From the NCBI GenBank assembly GCA_021779935.1, contig JAJXZT010000032.1, positions 62,001-126,000 of the forward strand: a stretch of 64,000 nucleotides of DNA, written 5' to 3'. Both the position numbers and the translations under genes were made by a program. Shown one piece after another: positions 28,627 to 38,165 of this stretch (positions within the stretch are counted from its first letter, which is position 1; the number at the start of each line of letters is the position of its first letter). The notes beneath the pieces are model-generated. The model was not told the DNA's origin and did not search any database. It saw nothing but the letters and a program-made list of their open reading frames with translations. The DNA is from Acidobacteriota bacterium. Its GTDB lineage: Bacteria > Acidobacteriota > Terriglobia > Terriglobales > Acidobacteriaceae.

Positions 28627-31179
28627 ATGCCGGAATCAGAAAGTCATAGTCATACGCAGTTCACTGAAAGGCTGCGCGAGTCCATCGCCCGTCACATTCG
28701 TTACACCCTCGTCCGGCAGAATCGCCACCTCACGGCAGACGAACTTTTCGTACCGGTGTCGCTGGCGGTGCGAGAACTGCTTGTGGATCGAATGCTGGAA
28801 ACGGAAGAACGCTACCGGCACGCCGACGCGAAACGGCTCTACTACCTCTCGATGGAATTCCTGATGGGGCGGATCCTTGGGGATACGGTGTCGAACCTGC
28901 GACTGGAAAACGTGTTGCAGCAGGTTCTGCGGGAGTTCGACGTTCGACTGGAAGACCTGCTGGATCGCGAACCGGACGCAGGCCTGGGAAACGGCGGCCT
29001 GGGACGACTGGCGGCATGCTTCCTGGAATCGCTAGCGACGCTGGGCATGCCGGGCTTCGGTTACGGCATCGATTACGAGTACGGACTTTTCCGCCAGGAA
29101 ATCGTCAATGGATTCCAGCGCGAAAAGCCCGACCGATGGAAGTCGCTGGGAACACCTTTCCAGATTGAACGGGCGGACGAAGCGATCACAATTCCGCTAT
29201 ATGGGCGGGTGGAAGCACAGGACAGCGACGCGGAATTTCATGAACAGGTGTGGCGCGACTGCCAGGTCGTGGTCGGTGTTCCGAACGACATGCCCGTGGC
29301 CGGATACAACAACGACACGGTGAATTTTTTGCGACTGTTCCAGTCGCGTTCCTCGGACGACTTCGACATAGAGATTTTCAATCGCGGAGACTACATCCGC
29401 GCGGTGGAACAGAAGATCGGCAGCGAGAACATCTCGCGCGTGCTATATCCATCGGATTCGGTGATGGCAGGCAAGGAACTGCGACTGGTGCAGGAGTATT
29501 TCCTGGTGGCATGCGCGGTGCGCGATATTTTCCGGCGCTACCTGCAGGACAACGAGAGCCTTGCAGCGTTCCCAAGCCGGGTGGCGATCCAGATGAACGA
29601 TACGCATCCGGCGCTGGCGGTGGCCGAAGTGATGCGAGTGCTGGTGGATGAACACCACCTGGAGTGGGAGCAGGCGTGGGACATGACGCAACGCACGCTC
29701 GCCTACACGAACCACACACTGCTGCCTGAAGCGTTGGAAAAGTGGAGCGTGGCGCTGCTGGAGCGGGTGCTGCCACGGCACACCCAGATCATCTACAACA
29801 TCAATCACTGGTTCCTGCGGTCGCTGAAAGCGTATTCGTGGATCGACGCGGAGAAGGTGCGCAAGGTGTCGATCATCGAGGAAGGCCACGACAAGCACGT
29901 TCGCATGGCGCACCTGGCGATAGTGGGATCGCACGCGGTGAACGGCGTCTCGGCACTGCACAGCGACCTGATCAAAAACACGCTGGTGCCGGATTTCGCG
30001 AGACTGTGGCCGGGAAAATTCAGCAACAAAACGAACGGCGTGGCGCCTCGGCGATGGCTGCTGAAAGCAAACCCAGATCTCTCGCGGCTGCTCCATGACA
30101 CGATCGGCGAGCGCTGGATCATCGACTTGCAGGAACTGCGGAAGCTGGAACCGTTCGCGAAGGACGCAAACTTTCAGCAACGCTGGGCCGATGTCAAGCG
30201 CCTGAACAAGTTGCGGCTGGCAGGAGTGATTCACGAACTGACAGGGGTGGTGGCGGACCCGGCATCGATGTTCGACGTGCAGATCAAGCGCATCCATGAA
30301 TACAAGCGGCAACTGCTGAACGTGCTGCGAGTGATGTATGACTATCTGCGCGTGGTAGAAGACGGAGTGCAGCCGGCGGTGCCGCGGACGGTGATCTTTG
30401 CAGGCAAGGCAGCGCCGGGCTACTGGGTGGCCAAGCAGATCATCAAACTGATTCATAACGTCGCGCAGACCATCAATGAAGATCCGCGCGTGAACGACAT
30501 GCTGCGCGTGTGCTTCCTGCCGGACTACAGGGTTTCACTGGCGGAGGTCATCATTCCAGCGGCGGACCTGAGCGAACAGATCTCGACGGCGGGAATGGAA
30601 GCCAGCGGCACAGGCAACATGAAGATGACGATGAACGGCGCGCTCACGGTGGCAACGTGGGACGGCGCGAACATCGAAATCGCGAAGGAAGTAGGCGAGG
30701 AGAATATCTACATATTCGGACTGCGCGCGGAAGAAATCGACCAGATGCAGCGCAACGGTCTCTATAACCCACGGGAATACTATGAGCGCGATCCGAAGAT
30801 CAAACGGGTGTTCGACTCGTTCCTCAACGACCGCTTTTCTCCGCACGAGCCGGGGCTGTTCCGCTGGATTTTCGACGAGCTGATCAACCGGGGCGACCGC
30901 TTCTTCCTGCTGGCCGATCTGCCGCAGTACATCGGCATCAATCGCGAGATTGAGCACGACTTCCGCAACGCTGCGACCTGGCGCAGAAAATCGATCCTCA
31001 ATACGGCACGTTCGGCGTTCTTCTCCGCCGACCGCACTATCGAGGAATACGCAAGGGACACGTGGAACATTTACTGGTATCCGGCGCCGCAGGGAGACAA
31101 CCTTGGCAGGGCAAATGGATCGCCGGACGAGGGATTACCAGTCGGGGGCGAGGAGCGGCCCGAGATGCGCGCGGATTAG
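28627..31179 (+). CDS. glgP: Glycogen/starch phosphorylase
   Basis: Releases glucose-1-phosphate from stored glycogen in the cytoplasm. The 850-residue protein has the family blocks in order: RLYYLSMEFLMGR near 70, GLGNGGLGRLAACF near 118, NDTHPALAVAEVMR near 325, IKRIHEYKRQLLN near 555, and the pyridoxal-phosphate site EASGTGNMKM with Lys 666. The start at 28627 (AAGGG just upstream) gives a normal N-terminus; starts at 28429 or 28537 would add an unrelated leader. No other glycogen gene is adjacent. A terminator follows. Confidence 0.93.
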   Translation: MPESESHSHTQFTERLRESIARHIRYTLVRQNRHLTADELFVPVSLAVRELLVDRMLETEERYRHADAKRLYYLSMEFLMGRILGDTVSNLRLENVLQQVLREFDVRLEDLLDREPDAGLGNGGLGRLAACFLESLATLGMPGFGYGIDYEYGLFRQEIVNGFQREKPDRWKSLGTPFQIERADEAITIPLYGRVEAQDSDAEFHEQVWRDCQVVVGVPNDMPVAGYNNDTVNFLRLFQSRSSDDFDIEIFNRGDYIRAVEQKIGSENISRVLYPSDSVMAGKELRLVQEYFLVACAVRDIFRRYLQDNESLAAFPSRVAIQMNDTHPALAVAEVMRVLVDEHHLEWEQAWDMTQRTLAYTNHTLLPEALEKWSVALLERVLPRHTQIIYNINHWFLRSLKAYSWIDAEKVRKVSIIEEGHDKHVRMAHLAIVGSHAVNGVSALHSDLIKNTLVPDFARLWPGKFSNKTNGVAPRRWLLKANPDLSRLLHDTIGERWIIDLQELRKLEPFAKDANFQQRWADVKRLNKLRLAGVIHELTGVVADPASMFDVQIKRIHEYKRQLLNVLRVMYDYLRVVEDGVQPAVPRTVIFAGKAAPGYWVAKQIIKLIHNVAQTINEDPRVNDMLRVCFLPDYRVSLAEVIIPAADLSEQISTAGMEASGTGNMKMTMNGALTVATWDGANIEIAKEVGEENIYIFGLRAEEIDQMQRNGLYNPREYYERDPKIKRVFDSFLNDRFSPHEPGLFRWIFDELINRGDRFFLLADLPQYIGINREIEHDFRNAATWRRKSILNTARSAFFSADRTIEEYARDTWNIYWYPAPQGDNLGRANGSPDEGLPVGGEERPEMRAD

Positions 31180-31200
31180 AGCTACAACGGCACACAGAGT

Positions 31201-31227
31201 GGGCGGCCCAAGGGTCGCCCATTTTCT
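31201..31227 (+). terminator. Rho-independent terminator of glgP
   Basis: GGGCG(G)CC / GG(T)CGCCC stem with a four-base loop followed by ATTTTCT, between the convergent glgP and map genes. Confidence 0.75.
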
Positions 31228-31239
31228 GCGCGAAGAGAT

Positions 31240-31983
31240 CTATGCGGCTGTGATGATGATGGGCTTGTCGCGCGTGATGACGATGGTGTGCTCGTAGTGA
31301 ACGGCGAGACAGCGATTGTGCGTGCGCAAGGTCCAACCGTCATCTTCCTTTACGAGGCGCGAGGGGCGCTCGGAGAGGATGGGCTCGACGGCGATCACGA
31401 GGCCTTCGGTGAGAATAGTCGGGTCGCGCGGTTCGTAGAAATTGGACACCTCCGGGGCTTCGTGGATGGAGCGTCCAACGCCGTGACCGCAGAGTTCGCG
31501 GACGACGGCGAAGCCACGGATTCGCGTTTCGTTCTCGACGGCGCGTCCGATCAGATTGAGCCGATTGCCGGCGCGGGCATACTTCATGGCGCGCTGGAAG
31601 GCGGCCCTGGCGCAGGCAAGCAACCTCTTTCCCTGCTGGCGCTCGGGTGGAACAAGAACCGTAATCGCCGAGTCGGCGACGAAGCCTTCGAGCTCCGCTG
31701 TGACATCGACCTTGACAAGATCGCCGGGGGCAATGCGACGGTCGCAGGGAACTCCGTGCACAACTTCATCATTGACGCTGATGCAACTGTAACCGGGAAA
31801 GCTGTAGACCATCTGGGGAGAGCTGCGCGCACCACGGGCGGTCATGAAACGCGCACCGATGTCGTCGAGCTCCATCGTGGTCATGCCCGGGCGAACCGAG
31901 TCGCGCATGAGATCGCGCGCTTCGGCCACGATCGCACCGATCTTCCGCAGCCCGTCCAACTCCTCGGACGATTTAACGGTCAT
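31240..31983 (-). CDS. map: Methionine aminopeptidase, type I
   Basis: Removes the initiator Met from new proteins. The 247-residue protein has the dinuclear metal ligands in the expected blocks: Asp in VKVDVTAE near 92, Asp in FVADSAITV near 103, His in CGHGVGRSIHE near 165, Glu in IAVEPIL near 199, and Glu in HYEHTIVI near 231. It lacks the N-terminal SH3-binding zinc extension found in some type Ic enzymes. It stands alone here, not beside secY/adk as in many genomes, so it may be a second copy. Confidence 0.93.
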   Translation of the reverse strand: MTVKSSEELDGLRKIGAIVAEARDLMRDSVRPGMTTMELDDIGARFMTARGARSSPQMVYSFPGYSCISVNDEVVHGVPCDRRIAPGDLVKVDVTAELEGFVADSAITVLVPPERQQGKRLLACARAAFQRAMKYARAGNRLNLIGRAVENETRIRGFAVVRELCGHGVGRSIHEAPEVSNFYEPRDPTILTEGLVIAVEPILSERPSRLVKEDDGWTLRTHNRCLAVHYEHTIVITRDKPIIITAA

Positions 31984-32060
31984 TGATTCCCTTCTCCATA
32001 CCCGCGTGCAAGCTCTGCAATCACGAGGCGCTAGAGGGGCTCCAATCGTGGCGTACCCCA

Positions 32061-32112
32061 GGGGCGGAAGCCCCGTCTCTCTGTAGCGCGAAACGCCGGG
32101 CTGAAGCCCGGC
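32061..32112. repeat. Pair of GC-rich hairpins with GNRA-like loops
   Basis: GGGGC-GGAA-GCCCC (32061-32074) and GCCGGGC-TGAA-GCCCGGC (32095-32112), about 20 bases apart, in the spacer between map and the phosphoesterase gene. The second is followed by TCTACC. The pattern resembles REP-like palindromes and differs from the units at 5741-5962. There is no T-run on either side, so a simple terminator is unlikely. Confidence 0.5.
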
Positions 32113-32145
32113 TCTACCAATGAATACATCTTCCGTAAATCTGCG

Positions 32146-35100
32146 CTAGTTGTCACCGGTATCTCCACCGTCTCCGCCGCGCTCGGGAATGACGGTGTGT
32201 CGCGGCGCCGGCATCGGAATTTTTCCCATGCGATCACGCCAGAGAATCTGGTTGAGCCTGGCCGAGTTCACATCGTCTGCCTTGGAGAAATCCATGGCGG
32301 CGCTGGCCCTCGCTCCGGGAGCGTTTGGCTTGTTCATCTGATAGATGAGCCCGTTCTGCTGGTTGATCCTGTCGGCAACAAACGGAGGCTGGTCGCCCTT
32401 GCCGGTGAAGAGCGGAGCGATTGGGGCGGCCTCGGAGTCATTGATGTTCATGGGCGGCAGGCCGAGCAAATCCTCGAGTGTGCGAATCATGTTCACCGTG
32501 GTGTAGAAGCGATGATCGATGAAGGGCCTCTGGAGGCGCGGCGAGTACTTGCTGATTACGAGTGCGGTGGATCGGTGGGCATCGACGTGATCGGGGCCGT
32601 CCTGCGCGTCGTCCTCGAGAATGAGGATGGCGGTGTCATTCCAATACGGACTGTGGGAAACGGCATCGACGAGACGTCCGACGGCAAGATCGTTGTCCGC
32701 GACGGAAGCACTGGGCGTCGGCATGCCCGGCGTGGTACCCGCAGTGTGGTCGTTGGGGAGACGAAGAACGACCAACTGCGGCATCTCCTGTTTCTTGTTG
32801 CCGGAGATTTTGGCGGTGATGAAGAGATCAAATTCGCGCAGAAACTCGTCGATGCGGAGCTGATCGGGATAGTTGAGGCGGAAGCCCGGAAAGAGCGGAT
32901 CGGTGTGGTCGACGAGTTGGGGCTTGGTCGGAATGTTGCGCGCGAGAATGGGAATGTCCCACGGATAGGGGCTAGGCTGTCCGCCGATGAAGTATGGGAG
33001 CGGATCGCCCTTGTGGATGATCTTGCGATTCTGACAGTCAGCCGCAATCTCGCCCTGCGTGGCAGGATTGCCGTTCCAGTCGTCACCTACGCACCATGTG
33101 CTCGCAACATACTCACCGTAGTCGCGATAGGTGGTGTATTGCTTGGCGGCGTTCTCCCAGAGATAGCCGGTGCCGGGTTCGTCGACGTCAGTGATGTTCT
33201 GGCGGGATGGAATCTTGTGGGCAACTTCCCCCTCGTAGTCATAGGTACGCTGACCGCCGCGATAGTTGATCTGCCAGGTTTTCTCGGTGTAATCACTGGT
33301 GATGGCGGCAGTGGACCAGACGTGGCCGTCGCCGGAAACTTCGCCGGAGTCGTAGAAGTTATCGAGCACGCCGAACTGGAGCGCCAGCTTGTGCTGGTTG
33401 GGGGTGATGTCCTTGCCGTACATCGCCAGCTTGGGATCACCATCGCCGACACCAAGATCGCCGAATATCTGATCGTAGGTGCGATTCTCCTTGATGACGT
33501 AGATGACATGGCGAATGGGCCACCAGCCAATCGCAGCCTTCGGGATGGGGACAGGCTTGGACTTAACTCCGGGAACCGGCGGAGGCACATTGGGCGGCGG
33601 TTCACTGGCAACTTTCATACCGCGCGGTGCGCTGGCAGCAAACGTGATTTTCACCGGAGAGGTACCCATCAGGTTGCTGCGCATGGTCTCAGCGGTCATC
33701 TGCGGAAGATCACGATCAAGCTGCGTGACGTCAAGGTGAGCGATAGAGCCGTGGAGCAGCTCGGGAATATATGTGAACGATTTGCGGCCATTGGCGGAGG
33801 CGCCGATGTTGTTGGGTCCGGTGCTCTGCCCCTTGCCGGATGCGATGAAAAGATTATTGCCCTGGAGCGCAACCGCCGTGGGATACCACTCGGCGGGAAT
33901 GAAGCCAACGGGAGCGATGCCCCGGACCGGGCCGGTGGAGACTTTCGGCGAATCAATGAGCACGCGACCGCCTGTAATACGAACGTGATAAACAGCAACG
34001 GCGTTCAGGCCAGCAGCGGCAACGTAGAGGCGCGTGCCGTCTGGACTGAGAGCCAACGCATCGGGATACGAGCCTTCCTTCTTCTGGCCGGGAAGTTCGA
34101 TGGAAAACGTCTGCACGATACGGTCGATGAGGACGTTGAGCGCGACTACCTTGTCGCGATTGGTAAGCGCAACGAAGAGAATGTCTCCCTTGGGCGAGAA
34201 CACCATGGCCGTGGGATGCGAAGACATCGTCTGCGATTCATTGCGGTCGATGATGATGCGGCGGATCTGCCCGGTATCGAGGTTGAGTTCGGCGACCTTG
34301 GGAGTGTTCCACATGCTTACCCAGCCGTGGCGATGGCCTTCAGGACCATTATTGAAAAGTACGGCGTAGGGATAGGTGGAAGGAATCCAGCCGGGGAGCT
34401 GCGCGTCGCTCATGTCAAAGGTGCGCTCGATCTCTCCGGTGTGCGGATCCATGAGAAGGACGTTGTCGGCAAGATTGTCGGCCACCAAAAGACGCTCGGG
34501 GTGAGTCTTGTCCGGCGGAACAATGGCAAGCCCGGCAGGAAACGGTATCGATTTCCCATAGGGAACTTTGTAGCCCTCGGGATATTGCTTCATCGCGGGC
34601 AGCGTTTGCAGCGGAATGGAGATGAACCGTTTGGGAACAATTTTCCCGCCGGCAAAGGAATACACGGCAATGCCATTACCAGTATCGCCCGGTTTCTTTC
34701 CCTCCGGATCACTGAGCGAACCGACCGAGGCGTAGAGTTCGTCTCCCTTGCCATTGAAGACGAGACCGAGGAAGTAGGTTTGCTTCGCGCCGAGTTTGAA
34801 ACGGTCGTCGGGAAAATCGGTGAGGACATTCGTCTGCGTGTCGAGAATCGAAATGGACTGCCGGAAGCCCGATTCCTTCGTTCCATAGCCCTGGTTGAGA
34901 ATGGCAATGTATCGGCCGTCCGGACTGACCGCCATGGTGACGGGCAGGCTGTTGACGCTCTGCGGCGCACCCGGCATGGGCGGATACAGATACTTGCTGG
35001 TTGGAAGAGGAATGGGCTGATTGGCGGTTTGCGCACAGGCCACAACAGACAGAAACAAAAAGAAGAAGGACAGTTGGAGTCTCTTCACCTGAATCCTCAC
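32146..35100 (-). CDS. Exported bifunctional protein: beta-propeller plus phosphoesterase (acid phosphatase family)
   Basis: Probably a periplasmic or secreted phosphoesterase joined to a YncE-like propeller. The 984-residue protein has a signal peptide (1-23). A propeller part (about 50-420) has repeated SPDG/SPKG turns (MAVSPDGRYIAI, MVFSPKGDILF, LALSPDGTRLYV). The phosphoesterase part (about 525-900) starts with IRHVIYVIKENRTYDQIFGD and contains LRLPNDHTAGT and ILILEDDAQDGPDHVDAHR, as in phospholipase C/acid phosphatase family enzymes. A long frame on the opposite strand is a shadow. The phosphate ester it cleaves is unknown. Confidence 0.88.
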   Translation of the reverse strand: MRIQVKRLQLSFFFLFLSVVACAQTANQPIPLPTSKYLYPPMPGAPQSVNSLPVTMAVSPDGRYIAILNQGYGTKESGFRQSISILDTQTNVLTDFPDDRFKLGAKQTYFLGLVFNGKGDELYASVGSLSDPEGKKPGDTGNGIAVYSFAGGKIVPKRFISIPLQTLPAMKQYPEGYKVPYGKSIPFPAGLAIVPPDKTHPERLLVADNLADNVLLMDPHTGEIERTFDMSDAQLPGWIPSTYPYAVLFNNGPEGHRHGWVSMWNTPKVAELNLDTGQIRRIIIDRNESQTMSSHPTAMVFSPKGDILFVALTNRDKVVALNVLIDRIVQTFSIELPGQKKEGSYPDALALSPDGTRLYVAAAGLNAVAVYHVRITGGRVLIDSPKVSTGPVRGIAPVGFIPAEWYPTAVALQGNNLFIASGKGQSTGPNNIGASANGRKSFTYIPELLHGSIAHLDVTQLDRDLPQMTAETMRSNLMGTSPVKITFAASAPRGMKVASEPPPNVPPPVPGVKSKPVPIPKAAIGWWPIRHVIYVIKENRTYDQIFGDLGVGDGDPKLAMYGKDITPNQHKLALQFGVLDNFYDSGEVSGDGHVWSTAAITSDYTEKTWQINYRGGQRTYDYEGEVAHKIPSRQNITDVDEPGTGYLWENAAKQYTTYRDYGEYVASTWCVGDDWNGNPATQGEIAADCQNRKIIHKGDPLPYFIGGQPSPYPWDIPILARNIPTKPQLVDHTDPLFPGFRLNYPDQLRIDEFLREFDLFITAKISGNKKQEMPQLVVLRLPNDHTAGTTPGMPTPSASVADNDLAVGRLVDAVSHSPYWNDTAILILEDDAQDGPDHVDAHRSTALVISKYSPRLQRPFIDHRFYTTVNMIRTLEDLLGLPPMNINDSEAAPIAPLFTGKGDQPPFVADRINQQNGLIYQMNKPNAPGARASAAMDFSKADDVNSARLNQILWRDRMGKIPMPAPRHTVIPERGGDGGDTGDN

Positions 35101-35280
35101 AAACGGCAGTCCCGCCGTGGGAGAGCCACAGAATGCCGGCGTTCAGTCGATGAATCGTTAGACAAACGAGCGCAGCAGGACCACATTGTACCGCCTCGCC
35201 CATCGTCCGGGGAGGCACCGGTGTCACAGGCAAATCAAAAACACGCCTAAAGCAAAGCCGTTAGACGAGTCCCGAAAACA

Positions 35281-35895
35281 TCAGACGCGGGCGGAAGAAT
35301 TGGCCACTACGTGCCGCATGACCGTGGCAACTTCGTTTTCGATGTTGTCATTGCCGGTGACGACGATGTCGGCGAAGTCGCGGGTGGGATGCACGTAGCG
35401 ACGGGCCATCGGAAGAACCGTGGTCTGGTACTGCTCCAGTACGCTTTCGCGGGTGCGGCCGCGTTCACGGATGTCTCGTTCGATGCGGCGCTCAAGGCAG
35501 ATTTCCTCGCCGAGGTCGACATAGACCCGGGTACCCTGAAGCCCCCGGAGATCTTCCCAATAAAGCGCAAAGAGCCCCTCGACGATGATGTACTGGCGAG
35601 GGTGAACGGGTTCAGTGCGGTCGGTGCGCGTGTGGGTGGTGAAGTCGTAGACGGGCTTTTCGATGGGTTCGCCGGAGCTGAGCTGCTTGACGTGCGACGA
35701 AAGCAGCGTGTAGTCGAGCGCTTCAGGAGAGTCAAAGTTCCAGTGGGCGCGCTGCACGAGCGAAAGGTGACCAAGTTCGAGGTAATAGGAATCGAGATGA
35801 AAGAGGGCCGCGTCGAGCTGCTGCGCGATGTGCTGCGAGAGAAAGCTCTTGCCCGCGCAGGAGGGTCCGGCAATTCCGATGAGATAAGGTTTCAT
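35281..35895 (-). CDS. udk: Uridine kinase
   Basis: Phosphorylates uridine and cytidine for salvage. The 204-residue protein has the P-loop GPSCAGKS at 9-16, FHLDSYY near 32 and the acceptor-site block YDFTTHTRT near 82. The start at 35895 is the Met directly before the first beta-strand; the longer frame adds ten unrelated residues. It is the last gene of a nucleoside operon, 76 bases after the purine nucleoside phosphorylase gene. Confidence 0.9.
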   Translation of the reverse strand: MKPYLIGIAGPSCAGKSFLSQHIAQQLDAALFHLDSYYLELGHLSLVQRAHWNFDSPEALDYTLLSSHVKQLSSGEPIEKPVYDFTTHTRTDRTEPVHPRQYIIVEGLFALYWEDLRGLQGTRVYVDLGEEICLERRIERDIRERGRTRESVLEQYQTTVLPMARRYVHPTRDFADIVVTGNDNIENEVATVMRHVVANSSARV

Positions 35896-35971
35896 TCCGC
35901 CTGAGCGCGACGGACGGCAGCCCATCGCAAATCAATCTCCCCTTGCGGGGCTACTACCATGTTAACCGGAA

Positions 35972-36838
35972 CTACAGGTTCTCGGCGATGCGCGGCATGA
36001 CAGCGTTGAGCAGCGCGATAAATTTACCCCGCACCTGGCGACCAATCTCCAGCACTTCCTCGTGGTTGATCGTCTTATCGGTGACTCCGGCGGCCATGTT
36101 GGTGACACAGGAAATGGCCATGACGGTAATCCCCATGTGGCGAGCCACGATGACTTCCGGCACCGTGCTCATACCGACGAGGTCCGCGCCAATCGTGCGC
36201 AGATATCGAATTTCCGCCGGGGTCTCATAACTCGGGCCGGAGAGCGCTGCATAGACGCCCTCGTGAAGCGTAAAGCCGAGCCGGGCCGCTTCATCGACGG
36301 CGATGCGCCGGTACTTCCGGTTATAGGCTTCCGTCATGTCCGGGAAGCGCGGGCCAAAGCGATCGTCATTGGGACCGATGAGCGGATTTGCGCTCTGCAG
36401 GTTGATGTGATCGCTGATGAGTACGAGTGCACCTTGTCCGAATGCCAGGTTGATGCCGCCAGCGGCGTTGGTCAAGATTACGGCCTTGATGCCCATGAGT
36501 CCGAAGACGCGCATGGGAAAAGAGGCTTGCTTCGCGGTGTAACCCTCGTATTGATGAACACGGCCCTGCATGGCAGCCACGGTTAATTGGCCGAGCTTGC
36601 CGACGACGAGGCGCCCCGCGTGCCCGACAGCCGTGGAGTGCGGGAAGTGCGGGATTTCCTCGTAGGGGATCTGAACAGAGTCCTTCAAATCGTTGGCGAA
36701 GTCGCCAAGTCCGGAACCGAGTACAACCGCTATCTTCGGCGTGCCCAGATGAGGCTTGGCCGCGAGGCAAGACAGAATATGTCCCGCAGCCTGTTCAGCG
36801 CGCTTGTATTCATCGAGTTCGATCACGGTCTTCGGCAT
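35972..36838 (-). CDS. punA: Purine nucleoside phosphorylase, trimeric class
   Basis: Splits inosine and guanosine (and deoxy forms) into base and (deoxy)ribose-1-phosphate. The 288-residue protein shows VVLGSGLGDFA near 38, the GRVHQYEGY block near 92, ILTNAAGGIN near 120 and GPSYETPAEIR near 205 with Glu and Met positions of the nucleoside pocket (VGMSTVPEV). The start codon overlaps the stop of the transporter gene by one base (TAATG), so the two are translationally coupled. Confidence 0.93.
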   Translation of the reverse strand: MPKTVIELDEYKRAEQAAGHILSCLAAKPHLGTPKIAVVLGSGLGDFANDLKDSVQIPYEEIPHFPHSTAVGHAGRLVVGKLGQLTVAAMQGRVHQYEGYTAKQASFPMRVFGLMGIKAVILTNAAGGINLAFGQGALVLISDHINLQSANPLIGPNDDRFGPRFPDMTEAYNRKYRRIAVDEAARLGFTLHEGVYAALSGPSYETPAEIRYLRTIGADLVGMSTVPEVIVARHMGITVMAISCVTNMAAGVTDKTINHEEVLEIGRQVRGKFIALLNAVMPRIAENL

Positions 36839-38154
36839 TACCTGGGCGCCCCAAGGAAGATTCCTACAATGGCCGCCGACATAAGGTTCGCCATGGTTCC
36901 GGCAATCATGGCGCGGAAACCGAGACGCGCAAGATCACCACGCCGGTTCGGAGCCAGGGCCCCGAGTCCGCCAATCTGAATGCCGATGGAACTGAAGTTG
37001 GCGAAACCGCACAACGCAAACGTCGCAATTGTAAAGGACCGCGGATCGAGCGAGGCCTTCTGCGCGCCGAGCATGGTGTAAGCGACCAATTCGTTCATCA
37101 CCATGCGTACACCGAGCAGGTTGCCGATGGCCATGCAGTCGTGCCAGGGCACGCCAATAAGCCATGCGATGGGCGCGAAGATGTAGCCAAAGATGAACTG
37201 GAGACTCGGCGGGAAATACCGGAAGTGATGCAACGCGAGCCAGTTGTGGGTTCCACCGAGAACGCCGTTGATGAGGGCAATGATCGCCAGGAAGGAGATC
37301 AGCATGGCGGCTACGTTAATCGCCAGACCGAGGCCGTCCGTGGTGCCCTTGGAAGCGGCCGCGAGCACGTTCTCGTGCTTCTCGACTTCCCCGCGTTTCA
37401 CCTCTACCGTACCGCCGGTCTCCGGGACTCCGGTTTCCGGCACCAGCATCTTGGCGATGGTGAGCGTGCCGGGGGCGGTCATGATGACGGCGGTGAGCAG
37501 ATGTTTGGCCGAGATGCCGCTCATGATGTACGCGCCCATGATTCCGCCGGAAACGTGCGCCATTCCGGCCGTCATGATGACCATGAGCTCGGACTCGGTG
37601 ACGCGCGGGAGGTAGGGAGCGATGGTCAGCGGGGCTTCGGTCTGTCCCATGAAGATCGACGCCGCCACATCGAGCGACTCAACGCCGCTGACGCCCATCA
37701 ACCGCCGCATGGTTTTGGCGGCAATGTTGATGATGAACTGCATCACTCCGAAGTGATACAGGATGGCGAAGAAGGCAGCGATGAAGATAATGGTGGGCAA
37801 CACCTGGAAGGCGAAGTTGAAGCCGAGGTTGCCAACGTTCTTCCAGGAGTCGCCAAACACCGTGGGCGCCTGCTGTCCCAGTTGGGTGAACATGCCGCCG
37901 TTTGGCTTGCCGAGCTCACCAAAAACGAACTGAGACCCCGCAAAGGAGTATTCAAGCAGGCGGTTGACGGCGGCCCCGGCTACACTGATGGCGTCGCGGC
38001 CCCTCTGCCACTCCAACACGAGAAACGCGAAAACAAACTGCAGGCTAAGACCGGTGGCCACGGTGCGCCACTTGATCGACTTGCGACTCGTCGAAAATAC
38101 GTATGCGATGCCAAGCAGCACCGCCAACCCCAAAAGCCCTGTGAATCTACCCAT
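36838..38154 (-). CDS. nupC: Concentrative nucleoside transporter (NupC/CNT family)
   Basis: Imports nucleosides with protons or sodium across the inner membrane. The 438-residue protein has about nine to ten hydrophobic segments and the CNT signature blocks: GQTEAPLTIAPYL near 173, where Gln and Glu bind the nucleoside, and the C-terminal NELVAYTML...CGFANFSSIGIQIGG near 345-385. A charged loop near 255-275 is rich in Glu and Lys. It lies 11 bases after deoA and overlaps the phosphorylase gene by one base. Confidence 0.93.
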   Translation of the reverse strand: MGRFTGLLGLAVLLGIAYVFSTSRKSIKWRTVATGLSLQFVFAFLVLEWQRGRDAISVAGAAVNRLLEYSFAGSQFVFGELGKPNGGMFTQLGQQAPTVFGDSWKNVGNLGFNFAFQVLPTIIFIAAFFAILYHFGVMQFIINIAAKTMRRLMGVSGVESLDVAASIFMGQTEAPLTIAPYLPRVTESELMVIMTAGMAHVSGGIMGAYIMSGISAKHLLTAVIMTAPGTLTIAKMLVPETGVPETGGTVEVKRGEVEKHENVLAAASKGTTDGLGLAINVAAMLISFLAIIALINGVLGGTHNWLALHHFRYFPPSLQFIFGYIFAPIAWLIGVPWHDCMAIGNLLGVRMVMNELVAYTMLGAQKASLDPRSFTIATFALCGFANFSSIGIQIGGLGALAPNRRGDLARLGFRAMIAGTMANLMSAAIVGIFLGAPR

Positions 38155-38165
38155 TGGTCCCTCGC

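Noticed and set aside
32197-35250. Open frame of more than 1000 codons on the plus strand opposite the phosphoesterase gene
   Set aside because: No domain or signal peptide, and it mirrors a well-supported gene; it results from high GC at third codon positions.
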